A DNA stretch of 32,611 nucleotides from Bacteroidaceae bacterium (GTDB taxonomy: Bacteria > Bacteroidota > Bacteroidia > Bacteroidales > Bacteroidaceae). Shown piece by piece: positions 1 through 7,540 of the stretch. Position 1 is the first letter of the stretch; the number at the start of each line of letters is the position of its first letter. Both the position numbers and the translations under genes were made by a program. The stretch lies in contig JAFSWM010000062.1 of NCBI GenBank assembly GCA_017444485.1, forward strand, positions 1-32,611. Direction: 5' to 3'. The notes beneath the pieces are model-generated. The model made no database searches and was not told the DNA's origin. It worked only from the letters and a program-made list of their open reading frames with translations.

Positions 1-51
1 ACACGGACCTTGTTTAAACGGAGAGTGCCGGAGTAGCATGAAGCGTGTATT

Positions 52-123
52 GCGTTTGCCCATCCTGTGAGCGCGGGCGAGACGCCCGCGCTCCCAGGGG
101 CACCATCCGTGGCGTTTGCCCAT
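52..123. repeat. GC-rich hairpin module flanked by 12-bp direct repeats
   Basis: An 11-bp perfect stem (69-79 with 83-93) closes a three-base AGA loop. The arm GAGCGCGGGCG and the trailing CTCCCAGGG match the hairpin module that recurs in later gaps. The 12-mer GCGTTTGCCCAT occurs on both sides, at 52-63 and 112-123. I see no gene in 1-179; the rest of this stretch is unassigned. Confidence 0.7.
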
Positions 124-179
124 GTTTATCGCGTCTCAGAATGCGCTCTGTCACCCCGCCAGGGTTCATCCACTTTTCT

Positions 180-926
180 TTATTGAAATATATCCTGCGG
201 ATACTCGATGTTCACCAGGGAGAGTCCCTCTGCCGGTGCACTCTCGCCCGCTGCACAACGATCGGCGGCGCGGAGTGTCTCCTTGAATTCGTCCAAGGTA
301 AGCCTGCCGTTGCCCACGTCGAAGAGGGTACCCACGATGGCGCGTACCATGTTTCGAAGGAAGCGGTTGGCCGTGATACGAAAGCGCCACATACCGTCCT
401 CCAACGGCATCCACTGCGCCTCGCTGACGGTGCAGAGGGTGGTGTGCGTGTCGGTGCCCCGCTTGCAGAAACTGTTGAAGTCGTGTGTGCCGAGCAGCAG
501 GGTGGCGGCCTGGTTCATACGCTCGAAGTCGAGCGTATAGTGGATGCGCGTGGCGAAGCGTCGGCGGAAGGGATTTTTTACGAGGCAGATGTCGTAGTGA
601 TAGGTGCGGCTGAGCGCATCGAAGCGGGCGTGTGCATCGCTCTTGACCGGCACTACGCGGCTCACGGCGATATCTGGCGGCAGCATACGGCATAGGCGGC
701 GGCAGAGGTCGGCAGCGTCGATTTCTGTCTCGGTGTCGAAGTGGGCCACCATCATTCGGGCGTGCACGCCGGTGTCCGTGCGTCCTGCGCCAAGGGTGCG
801 CACGGGTTGTCTGAGCAGCATGCCCAGTGCGGTGTCGAGGTGTGCCTGCACGGTGTCGGCGTTCGGTTGCACCTGCCAGCCGTGGTAGGCGGTGCCGTCG
901 TAGGAGAACTGGATGAAGTAGCGCAC
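180..926 (-). CDS. truA: tRNA pseudouridine(38-40) synthase TruA
   Basis: TruA converts uridines 38-40 in the anticodon arm of many tRNAs to pseudouridine; it is cytoplasmic and dimeric. The protein is 248 residues with this start, typical for the family (about 245-270). The N-terminus YFIQFSYDGTAYHGWQ is the usual TruA opening, and GRTDTGVHA at about residues 48-56 carries the catalytic aspartate (D51). I chose the GTG at 926 because the frame runs open upstream into rplI, but the extra residues are low-complexity and have no TruA character. The gene follows the rpsF-rpsR-rplI operon in the same direction, 85 bases downstream and beyond a probable terminator, so it may depend on read-through or an unseen promoter. 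The family call is secure; the GTG start is an inference. Confidence 0.95.
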   Translation of the reverse strand: MRYFIQFSYDGTAYHGWQVQPNADTVQAHLDTALGMLLRQPVRTLGAGRTDTGVHARMMVAHFDTETEIDAADLCRRLCRMLPPDIAVSRVVPVKSDAHARFDALSRTYHYDICLVKNPFRRRFATRIHYTLDFERMNQAATLLLGTHDFNSFCKRGTDTHTTLCTVSEAQWMPLEDGMWRFRITANRFLRNMVRAIVGTLFDVGNGRLTLDEFKETLRAADRCAAGESAPAEGLSLVNIEYPQDIFQ

Positions 927-954
927 AGGAAGGATGTGGAATGGTGAGAATGAG

Positions 955-991
955 AAAGAGAGCGGCTGGCACTGGGCGAACCGCTCTCTTT
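955..991 (-). terminator. Rho-independent terminator after rplI
   Basis: The perfect 11-bp inverted repeat AAAGAGAGCGG (955-965) and CCGCTCTCTTT (981-991) encloses a 15-base loop. It lies between the rplI stop and the truA start. On the minus strand the stem ends in CTTT and continues into a T-rich stretch, so it should end or attenuate the ribosomal operon before truA. Confidence 0.6.
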
Positions 992-1011
992 GTGATGAAT
1001 AAAACTCGCCC

Positions 1012-1638
1012 TTAGGCCTCTTCTTGCTCTGCGGGCTCTTCGGCGGCGGGCTCTTCGGCAACAGGAGCCTCCTCGGCGGGAGCCTCTTCTGCAGCAGGAG
1101 CTTCGGCCTCGGCCAGGGGTGCTTCCTCAACCTCGGGTGCTGCGGCTTCCTCTACGGGTGCTACGGCTTCTTCGGCTGCGGGCTCTTCGGGCTGTCCCTC
1201 TGCAATCACCTTGAAGGGCACTTCAACCTCCACTTCGCGGTGCAGGTGTACTTTGGCTACGTAGTCGCCCACTTCTTTGACATCGCGCACGGTGATGATC
1301 TTGCGGTCGATGTCGATGCCCTGGGCACGGAGTGCCTCGGCGATGTGCAGGCTGTTCACGCTGCCGTAGATGGTGCCGGTGGCGCTCACCTTGGTGGCGA
1401 TGACAATGGCCTCGGCAGCGGCGATCTGTGCGGCCTTGGCTTCGGCGGCCTCCTTGATCTTGGCAAGTTTGGCGGCCTGTTGGCGCAGGTTCTCGGCCAG
1501 CACCTTGCGGTTGGCTTCGCTGGCGATGATGCCCTTGCCCTGGGGGATGAGGTAGTTGCGGCCGTAGCCGTTCTTCACATTGACAATATCGTTCTTATAA
1601 CCCAGACCGATGATGTCTTCTTTCAGGATAATCTGCAT
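1012..1638 (-). CDS. rplI: 50S ribosomal protein L9 with long acidic C-terminal tail
   Basis: L9 binds 23S rRNA near the L1 stalk and helps maintain reading frame. Residues 1-148 cover the whole family length: MQIILKEDIIGLGYKND and the NGYGRNYLIPQGKG motif form the N-terminal domain, an Ala/Lys/Glu-rich connecting helix covers about 45-78, and the C-terminal domain ends near PFKVIAEG. About 60 further residues (149-208) consist almost entirely of Glu, Ala, Pro and Val. Usual L9 is about 147-150 residues, so this is a real extension in one open frame, not a run-on into another gene. It is the last gene of the rpsF-rpsR-rplI operon, 29 bases after rpsR and before a terminator hairpin. Confidence 0.97.
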   Translation of the reverse strand: MQIILKEDIIGLGYKNDIVNVKNGYGRNYLIPQGKGIIASEANRKVLAENLRQQAAKLAKIKEAAEAKAAQIAAAEAIVIATKVSATGTIYGSVNSLHIAEALRAQGIDIDRKIITVRDVKEVGDYVAKVHLHREVEVEVPFKVIAEGQPEEPAAEEAVAPVEEAAAPEVEEAPLAEAEAPAAEEAPAEEAPVAEEPAAEEPAEQEEA

Positions 1639-1667
1639 GGCTTCAATCTTGTCTTTGAGGGTTATAC

Positions 1668-1931
1668 TTATTTCATCAAGTCGGTCACGAAGGGCAGCAA
1701 TGCCAAGTGGCGGGCACGCTTCACGGCCTGAGCCAGACGGCGCTGGTACTTCAGGCTGGTACCGGTGATGCGGCGGGGAAGGATCTTGCCCTGCTCGTTG
1801 AGGAAACGCTTGAGGTACTCAGCATCTTTGTAGTCGATGTACTTGATGCCGTACTTCTTGAAGCGGCAGTACTTCTTCTGTTTCTTGTCCACCGTGGGCG
1901 GGGTGAGGTAGCGAATTTCTGATTGTGCCAT
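1668..1931 (-). CDS. rpsR: 30S ribosomal protein S18
   Basis: S18 is a small-subunit protein that pairs with S6 on the platform of the 30S subunit. The 87-residue sequence has the family signature [18 protein letters not shown] followed by [19 protein letters not shown] and the basic C-terminal stretch [20 protein letters not shown]. Length is normal. It starts 3 bases after the rpsF stop, so translation is probably coupled with its binding partner S6. Nothing is odd. Confidence 0.98.
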   Translation of the reverse strand: MAQSEIRYLTPPTVDKKQKKYCRFKKYGIKYIDYKDAEYLKRFLNEQGKILPRRITGTSLKYQRRLAQAVKRARHLALLPFVTDLMK

Positions 1932-1934
1932 GGC

Positions 1935-2279
1935 TTAGTCCTCCTTTTGTTTTTTAAGGTTACGGCGCTTCTCGGCGTAGGCGGCGTGGAACTTGTCCTG
2001 CTTGATGGTCAGGAAGCGGATCACGCGCTCGTCACGGCGGTAGGCGACTTCGAGTTTGGCGATTGCAGCGGGTTCAGCGGTGTACTCCAGCATGAAGTAA
2101 ACGCCCGTTGACTTCTTCTCGATGGGGTAGGCGAGCTTTTTCATACCCCAATTCTCTTCATTGACAATCTCTGCGCCTTGCTCGGCGAGGATGCCCTTGA
2201 ACTTTTCGACCGTTTCCTTTGTCTGCTCGTCAGACAAAACGGGAGTAAGGATGAAAACGGTCTCGTACTGGTTGGTCAT
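1935..2279 (-). CDS. rpsF: 30S ribosomal protein S6
   Basis: S6 is the small-subunit protein that forms a heterodimer with S18. The 114-residue protein has the family hallmarks: [19 protein letters not shown] at the start, [20 protein letters not shown] in the middle, and a C-terminal strand [17 protein letters not shown] use the ATG at 2279; the frame is open far upstream but that part is the antisense of the HD phosphohydrolase gene. It is the first gene of the operon rpsF-rpsR-rplI, with a good Bacteroidota promoter about 55 bases upstream. In other bacteria the S6-S18 complex can repress its own mRNA leader. The short leader here holds a 6-bp hairpin at 2314-2329, but I cannot confirm that motif. 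Confidence 0.98.
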   Translation of the reverse strand: MTNQYETVFILTPVLSDEQTKETVEKFKGILAEQGAEIVNEENWGMKKLAYPIEKKSTGVYFMLEYTAEPAAIAKLEVAYRRDERVIRFLTIKQDKFHAAYAEKRRNLKKQKED

Positions 2280-2332
2280 ACGATTGGTTTGGGTGTTAAT
2301 AAAAGGTTTGTTACGCTTTCTTAAAAGCGGCG

Positions 2333-2364
2333 CAAAAATAGGCATTTCTTCTGTTCTTTTCAAA
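2333..2364 (-). promoter_or_regulatory. Promoter of the rpsF-rpsR-rplI operon
   Basis: On the minus strand TTTG (2361-2364) is followed after exactly 20 bases by TATTTTTG (2333-2340). This matches the Bacteroidota primary sigma consensus (TTTG, 19-21 bases, TAnnTTTG). It lies about 55 bases before the rpsF start codon and overlaps the terminator of the HD gene. Confidence 0.75.
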
Positions 2365-2373
2365 GAAATGCCT
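2340..2373 (-). terminator. Rho-independent terminator after the HD phosphohydrolase gene
   Basis: The perfect 11-bp inverted repeat AGGCATTTCTT (2340-2350) and AAGAAATGCCT (2363-2373) has a 12-base loop. On the minus strand it is preceded by CTTTTTAC and followed by ATTTTTG, so it has the U-tract of an intrinsic terminator. The same bases carry the -33 and -7 elements of the rpsF promoter. Confidence 0.65.
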
Positions 2374-2407
2374 GTAAAAAGTTGAAATTCCCGCACTTTA
2401 TGCCGGA

Positions 2408-3643
2408 TTATGACAAAGGATTGCCGCCTGCAGCCACAAAACGGGGATAAAATAGGTATTCTTTGCGCTCTCCGCCGGGGCCTTGGTCGCGCACGATGGG
2501 TGACACCTCGGAAAGCGGACTCATCGTGCCGTCTTTGTGCAGGATGAGGATGTCGCCGCCGGTGGAGTCGTAGAGCGATGTGCTGACGGCGACGGTGTGT
2601 ACAAAATAGTCGGTCTCCTTCATGTTCACACCGAGCGCCTTGCTGACAGCCTGGCGTGCTACTGCCACACGCCCCTCGGGCACACCGCCATCGTACACCT
2701 CGGCCTTGAAGAGGTGGCGCTGGAGGAACATGCTGGAGAGGGTGGCGAGGATGCGGTCGGCATGGCGTGTCCAGACCTTGAGGGCGGAGAGGATGTCGTT
2801 GTCCTCGAGGTTGGCATAGGCATCTAGCCAATCGTCGCTGAGACGGTCGGGCTGTTTGCTCCCATCCAAGAAAAAGGCCAGGGCGGGGGAGGCAAAGAGG
2901 CGTTCCCCTTGTGCCGTGAGCCACTTGGCACGCCGGAGGGCTTGGCGCAGCACCTCCTCGGCGCTCACCACCGTCTTGTGCAGATACACCTGCCAATACA
3001 TCACGCGGCGCGAGGTGAGGTAGTTCTCCACGGTGTAGAGTCCCTTGGCGTCCACAGCCAGCCGTCCGTCGGCCACACGGAGCATGGCCAGCAGGCGTGC
3101 CGCACCCACTGCCCCCTCGCGCACACCGCAGAAGAAACTGTCGCGGTTGAGGTAGTCGAGGCGGTCCGTGTCGAGTTGCGAACTGATGAGTTCGTGGAGG
3201 AAACGTTTGGGGTGTTCGTCCTTGAACACCAGTACAGCGAGGGTGAGTGCGCCGTGCATCTCTTGGTTCATCCGCTGCATCATGCGCAAGGAGACGTCTT
3301 CGTGGGAGATGCCGTGGAGCAGCGTCTTTTCCAGGACGTGCGAGAAAGGCCCGTGGCCGATGTCGTGCAGCAGGATGGCGGCTTCGGCGGCCTCCACCTC
3401 TGAGGCAAAGAGAAACTCGCCGCGCTCCATCAGTCCGCGCAGCGCCTCCTGCATGAGGTGGAACGCCCCGATGCTATGTGCGGCACGGGTGTGTTGCGCT
3501 CCCGGGTACACCAGGGCGGACATGCCGAGTTGCCGGATGCGCGACAGCCGCTGAAACCACGGATGGGCAATGACGTCGCACAGCAGGCCGCGAGGCACGG
3601 AGGTGAAGCCGTAGAGCGGGTCGTTGATGAGAAGCGGGCGCAT
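2408..3643 (-). CDS. HD-superfamily phosphohydrolase (COG1078/dGTPase-like)
   Basis: This 411-residue cytoplasmic protein belongs to the HD-domain phosphohydrolases related to dNTP triphosphohydrolases. It opens with [19 protein letters not shown] and contains the HD metal ligands: H51 in [11 protein letters not shown]93-D94 in [12 protein letters not shown], and D160 in [12 protein letters not shown]. The DRLDYLNRD block is typical of the COG1078 group. The ATG at 3643 is chosen because this opening is the standard family N-terminus; the open frame upstream is antisense to the next gene. It lies 43 bases after the secreted EEP-family gene and is probably the last gene of a thrA-led operon. 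The true substrate is not known; a nucleotide is likely from the family. Confidence 0.9.
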   Translation of the reverse strand: MRPLLINDPLYGFTSVPRGLLCDVIAHPWFQRLSRIRQLGMSALVYPGAQHTRAAHSIGAFHLMQEALRGLMERGEFLFASEVEAAEAAILLHDIGHGPFSHVLEKTLLHGISHEDVSLRMMQRMNQEMHGALTLAVLVFKDEHPKRFLHELISSQLDTDRLDYLNRDSFFCGVREGAVGAARLLAMLRVADGRLAVDAKGLYTVENYLTSRRVMYWQVYLHKTVVSAEEVLRQALRRAKWLTAQGERLFASPALAFFLDGSKQPDRLSDDWLDAYANLEDNDILSALKVWTRHADRILATLSSMFLQRHLFKAEVYDGGVPEGRVAVARQAVSKALGVNMKETDYFVHTVAVSTSLYDSTGGDILILHKDGTMSPLSEVSPIVRDQGPGGERKEYLFYPRFVAAGGNPLS

Positions 3644-3686
3644 AGGGAAAGGGTGGGAGAACGGTTCAGCGAGGGTGGCTAGAGCG

Positions 3687-4571
3687 TCAGAGCCTGAGGC
3701 GGGCGAAGATGGGGTAGTGGTCGGAGGGGGTGCGGCGCACGGGTGCGGCGGGCTGTGACGGGCCTTCTGGTGCGCTTTCTTGGCTCCAGTAACTGTCCGT
3801 GTGGAGCCCATAGGCCTGAATGGTGACACCTGGGGTGACGAAGATGTGGTCGATGCGGCTGTCGGTGTGACGGTCGGGCTTGAAACTGTTGAACGTGCCG
3901 GTCTCGGCAAAGCGCAGTGGGGCGCAGGTGAAGCAGTCGCGCAGGGCCGCGCTGTCGGTGAGGTAGCGATAGATGGCGTCGTGCTGGTCCACGTTGAAGT
4001 CACCGGTGAGGATGGCGGGGCGTCCTTTGGTAATCTCACTGATGCGCCGTGCCACGAGGCGTGCGCTCTCGGCCCGTGCCACTGTGCCGATGTGGTCCAG
4101 GTGTAGGTTGAAGAAATAAAAACGCTTGCCGGTCTGCTTGTCTTTGAAGCAACCCCAGGTGCAGATGCGTGGCAGTGCAGCGTCCCAACCCTTGCTCGGC
4201 TGGTCGGGTGTCTCGCTGAGCCAGAAGGTGCCGCTGTCGGTCAGGCGCAGCCGCTCGGTCTTGTACCAGATGGCGGTGTATTCACCCTCTTCATTGCCGT
4301 CGTCGCGTCCCACGCCGATGTGGGCGTATCCAGCCAGCGTGCCTTGCATGTCGCGTACTTGTGAGGCGAGCGTCTCTTGCGTGCCAAAGATGTCGGGGCT
4401 GACGAAGCCGATTTGCGCACAGATCACAGGGCAGCGACGCTCCCAGCCGTTGCCACGCGTGACGTCGCCGTTGTTGCGGTAGCGCACGTTGTAGGAACCC
4501 ACCAGGAGGGGCTGTGCATCAGCGGCGATGAAGGTGATAAATAGGAGGAGGGAAACAAAAAACTTTTTCAT
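3687..4571 (-). CDS. Secreted endonuclease/exonuclease/phosphatase-family protein
   Basis: This is a 294-residue metal-dependent hydrolase of the EEP (DNase I/sphingomyelinase/inositol phosphatase) fold. A signal peptide is clear (MKKFFVSLLLFITFIAADAQ), so it is exported. The active-site residues appear in the family order: N28 in SYNVRY, E66 in GTQET, H157 in HLDH, D191 and N193 in TGDFNVD, D241 in RIDHIF, and D284-H285 in SDHYPI. Before the last motif there is a Pro/Ser-rich insertion (about residues 262-281). The substrate cannot be told from sequence; related Bacteroidota proteins are annotated as nucleases, phosphodiesterases or sugar-phosphatases. It starts 45 bases after thrA and ends 43 bases before the HD gene. 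Confidence 0.9.
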   Translation of the reverse strand: MKKFFVSLLLFITFIAADAQPLLVGSYNVRYRNNGDVTRGNGWERRCPVICAQIGFVSPDIFGTQETLASQVRDMQGTLAGYAHIGVGRDDGNEEGEYTAIWYKTERLRLTDSGTFWLSETPDQPSKGWDAALPRICTWGCFKDKQTGKRFYFFNLHLDHIGTVARAESARLVARRISEITKGRPAILTGDFNVDQHDAIYRYLTDSAALRDCFTCAPLRFAETGTFNSFKPDRHTDSRIDHIFVTPGVTIQAYGLHTDSYWSQESAPEGPSQPAAPVRRTPSDHYPIFARLRL

Positions 4572-4616
4572 CGTTGTAAAAGTTTTTGGCAGTGAAATGA
4601 GGTGCCAGACGGGTGT

Positions 4617-7058
4617 TCAGATGTTTGCCACACGCATGATGTCGGCAAACACACCGGCGGCGGTGACGGCGGCCCCCGCGCCGTAGCCCTGGATGAGCAT
4701 GGGGTATTCGCGGTAGCGCTTGGTGGTGAGCAGGATGATGTTGTTCGAGCCCTCGATGTTGTAGAAGGGGTGGTTGGCCGCTATCTCTTTCAGCCCCACA
4801 GAGCCCTTGCCGTCTTCCCATGTGGCCACATAGCGCCAGTGTTTGCCTTCGGCTTCGAGCCGCTGCCGTTCAGTCTCAAACTGAGCGTCGAGCGCGGGCA
4901 GTTCTTTCCAAAAGTCTTCGGACGAGGCACTGAAGAGCGCGGCGGGGAGGAAAGGCTCGCTGGCGATGTCGGCGGTCTCCACGCGGTAGCCACTCTCGCG
5001 CGCCAGGATGGTGAGTTTGCGAATCACGTCCTTGCCGCTGAGGTCGATGCGCGGGTCGGGCTCGCTGTAGCCCTCTTCCTTGGCTTGCCTCACGGCACGG
5101 CTCAGGGGCGTATCGGCACTGATGGTGTTGAAGACGAAGTTGAGCGTGCCGCTCAGCACCGCTTCAATGCGTAGGATTTTGTCGCCAGAACCTGTGAGGT
5201 CGCGGATGGTGTTGATAACGGGGAGCCCCGCCCCTACGTTGGTCTCAAAGAGGAACTTCACGCCTTTGTCGCGCGCCGTCTGCTTGAGGTGCTGATAGAG
5301 AGCGTACTCCGACGAAGCGGCGACCTTGTTGGCCGTCACTACGCTGACGTTGTGCGCAAGCAGGTCGTGATAGCACGCTGCCACTTCCTCGCTGGCGGTG
5401 CAGTCCACAAACACGCTATTGTAGAGGTTCATCCCCTTGATCTGACGGATCATGCCCGCGATGCCTGCATCGGGGTGTGCCGCGAGTAGGTCTTTGTAGT
5501 GCCGTTTCCCTGTGGTTGCGGGATTTAGGCCTTCGGCGTCGTAGGCCGCACGTTGGCTGCCCGTGATACCCACCACGTTGATGCGCAGTGCACGCTCCTT
5601 GAGCAGGCTGTCGCGCTGTGCCTCAATCTGTTCGAGCAGGCTACCGCCCACCGTGCCAGTGCCACAGAGGAACACGTTGAGGTCCTGATGGCGGCTGAGG
5701 AAGAAACTGTCGTGGAGCACGCTGAGGGCCTTGCGAAGCACTTCGCGGCGCACCACGAGCGAGATGTTCAGTTCAAGCGCGCCTTGTGCTGAGGCCGCCA
5801 CGCTGATGCCGTTGCGCCCGAGGGTGGTGAAGAGTTTGCCGGTGATGCCCGCCACATTCTTCATCTGCTTACCCACCACAGCGATGGTGGCCAGCCCCTC
5901 GGCGAGCAGGGCAGGGTTCATGGCGCCCTCCGAGATTTCGCGGCTGAACTCTTCGTTGAGCACCTGGCAGGCGCGCAGTCCGTCCTCGGGGCGCACACAG
6001 AGCGACGTGCTGGTCTCGGACGAGGTCTGCGCCACCATGAAGACGCTGATTCCTGCCTCCGTCATCCTGCCGAAGATGCGGCGGTTCACACCTACCACGC
6101 CCACCATGGCCATACCGCTGACGGTCACCATGCTCGTTTCATTCACGCTCGAGATGCCGCGCACGGGATGCTCTGAAGGGGCGGCATCGTTGCGGATCAC
6201 GCTACCCGCGCTGTCGGGGCGGAAGGTGTTCTTTATATAGATAGGTATGCCCTTGGCGCGCACGGGATAGATGGTGGGGGGATAGACAACCTTCGCGCCG
6301 AAGTTGCAGAGTTCGGTGGCTTCTTCGTAGGAGAGTTCGGGGATGGTGTAGGCCGTGGGGATCACGCGCGGGTCGGCAGTCATGAAGCCGTCCACATCGG
6401 TCCATATCTCCAGGCATTCCGCGTTCAGTGCGGCAGCGACGATGGCCGCGGTATAGTCCGAGCCGCCGCGTCCCAGCGTTGTCGTCACGCCAGTTCCAGC
6501 ATCGCTGGCGATGAACCCGCCCATCGCCGTGACGGGGGCAGGAGTGGCAAAGGCCTGTTGCAGCAGCCGGTTCGTGGCGACAAAGTCCACGATGGTCTCA
6601 GCGCCGCGGCGGTTGGTGCGGATGAGTGTGCGGGCATCGGTGAGGCGTGCCTGTGAGAGCACTTCGGCAACGAGGACGGATGAGAGCCGCTCGCCATACG
6701 AGGCCACGGCGTCGGTGGTCTTCTGGGTGAGGTCCTCGGTGAGGAAGATGCCGTGCAGGATGCTTTCGAGTTCGCCGAGCAACTTGCCCAAACTGTCGGT
6801 GAGGGCGTCCTGGCGATGGGCAGGTACGCAGTCGCGTACCATTTGCAGGTGACGCAGTCTGATGGAGGCCACCGCCTCGCGATAGGACTGGTCGCCGCTG
6901 GCTGCACGATGCGCCGTGTCAAGCAGCAGGTCCGTCACACCGCTCAGCGCGCTGACCACCACAATGACAGGCTGGCCAGCCTGTTCCACAATGCGCCTCA
7001 CACGCGCCATACTCTCGGGCGTGCCAACAGACGAACCGCCGAACTTGAGGATTTTCAT
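4617..7058 (-). CDS. thrA: Bifunctional aspartokinase/homoserine dehydrogenase
   Basis: The protein catalyses the first and third steps from aspartate toward threonine and methionine (phosphorylation of aspartate; reduction of aspartate semialdehyde to homoserine). It has 813 residues, close to E. coli ThrA (820). In order: kinase motif KFGGSSVG (residues 5-12), TTLGRGGSDYTAA near 193-205, two ACT regulatory segments (about 308-365 and 390-437), the Rossmann motif GTGTVGG (466-472), then VVTANKVA and the dehydrogenase signature EAVLSGTLNFVFN and GYSEPDPRIDLSGKDVIRK. I use the ATG at 7058; the frame continues upstream only through the intergenic heptamer repeats and adds non-homologous residues. 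ACT domains imply feedback inhibition, probably by threonine. No clear TAnnTTTG promoter is visible in the repeat-filled gap upstream. Confidence 0.97.
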   Translation of the reverse strand: MKILKFGGSSVGTPESMARVRRIVEQAGQPVIVVVSALSGVTDLLLDTAHRAASGDQSYREAVASIRLRHLQMVRDCVPAHRQDALTDSLGKLLGELESILHGIFLTEDLTQKTTDAVASYGERLSSVLVAEVLSQARLTDARTLIRTNRRGAETIVDFVATNRLLQQAFATPAPVTAMGGFIASDAGTGVTTTLGRGGSDYTAAIVAAALNAECLEIWTDVDGFMTADPRVIPTAYTIPELSYEEATELCNFGAKVVYPPTIYPVRAKGIPIYIKNTFRPDSAGSVIRNDAAPSEHPVRGISSVNETSMVTVSGMAMVGVVGVNRRIFGRMTEAGISVFMVAQTSSETSTSLCVRPEDGLRACQVLNEEFSREISEGAMNPALLAEGLATIAVVGKQMKNVAGITGKLFTTLGRNGISVAASAQGALELNISLVVRREVLRKALSVLHDSFFLSRHQDLNVFLCGTGTVGGSLLEQIEAQRDSLLKERALRINVVGITGSQRAAYDAEGLNPATTGKRHYKDLLAAHPDAGIAGMIRQIKGMNLYNSVFVDCTASEEVAACYHDLLAHNVSVVTANKVAASSEYALYQHLKQTARDKGVKFLFETNVGAGLPVINTIRDLTGSGDKILRIEAVLSGTLNFVFNTISADTPLSRAVRQAKEEGYSEPDPRIDLSGKDVIRKLTILARESGYRVETADIASEPFLPAALFSASSEDFWKELPALDAQFETERQRLEAEGKHWRYVATWEDGKGSVGLKEIAANHPFYNIEGSNNIILLTTKRYREYPMLIQGYGAGAAVTAAGVFADIMRVANI

Positions 7059-7141
7059 GGGTGCAATAGAATTATATTCATTGACCATTGATGATTGACC
7101 ATTTACCATTACCAATACCGGAAGGTGTGGCTTTGAGAATG

Positions 7142-7337
7142 TTCAATGTTCATCGGTCAATGTTCATCGGTCAATGTTCAATGTTCATCGGTCAATGTTC
7201 AATGTTCAACGGTCAATGTTCAATGTTCAATGGTCAACGGTCAATGGTCAACGGTCAATGGTCAACGGTCAATGTTCAATGTTCAATGGTCAACGGTCAA
7301 TGGTCAACGGTCAATGGTCAACGGTCAATGTTCAATG
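7142..7337 (+). repeat. Heptamer tandem array, 28 units of KTCAWYG
   Basis: The units are GTCAATG, TTCAATG, GTCAACG, TTCATCG and TTCAACG. Phase is kept without a break for 196 bases (28 x 7). Variation is limited to positions 1, 5 and 6. The sequence translates into the repetitive peptide FNVQ/VNGQ, which is not a gene. Confidence 0.95.
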
Positions 7338-7396
7338 GTTAAAACCTGCGGGCGGGGACGCCCGCGCTCCCAGCGTTTGCAATAGGCGGACTGACG

Positions 7397-7540
7397 ACCT
7401 TAAAACCTTAAGACCTTAAGACCTTAAGACCTTAAAACCTAATAACCTTAAAACCTAATAACCTTAAAACCTTAAGACCTAATAACCTTAAGACCTAATA
7501 ACCTTAAAACCTTAAGACCTTAAAACCTAATAACCTTATT
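7397..7540 (+). repeat. Octamer tandem array, 18 units of ACCTNANR
   Basis: The units are ACCTTAAA, ACCTTAAG and ACCTAATA. Phase is unbroken for 144 bases (18 x 8). The array directly abuts the stop codon (7541-7543) of the minus-strand gene to its right. Confidence 0.95.

Larger units (their letters stand above)
7079..7540. repeat. Mosaic intergenic repeat block between thrA and the GHL10 gene
   Basis: This fills nearly the whole 482-base gap. Left to right on the plus strand: reverse-oriented heptamers (CATTGACC type) at 7079-7112; a linker with CCAATACCGG near 7111-7120; 28 forward heptamers (7142-7337); a GC-rich hairpin module with the tail GCAATAGGCGGACTGACG (7345-7396); and 18 forward octamers (7397-7540). 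The only non-repeat stretch is about 7121-7141. I see no coding potential. Confidence 0.9.

Noticed and set aside
2280-2996. Upstream extension of rpsF
   Set aside because: S6 is complete from the ATG at 2279; the extension is antisense of the HD gene and would read across the terminator and promoter.
3644-4039. N-terminal extension of the HD phosphohydrolase by 132 residues
   Set aside because: The extension is Pro/Thr/Ser-rich antisense of the EEP gene; family members start at [13 protein letters not shown].
4602-5174. Long plus-strand open frames opposite thrA and other minus-strand genes
   Set aside because: They are antisense shadows of GC-rich coding sequence and show no family motifs or signals.
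7088-7419. Open frames encoding FNVQ/VNGQ repeats
   Set aside because: They are translations of the heptamer array in all three frames; unit length 7 cycles the frames and no start or domain supports a gene.
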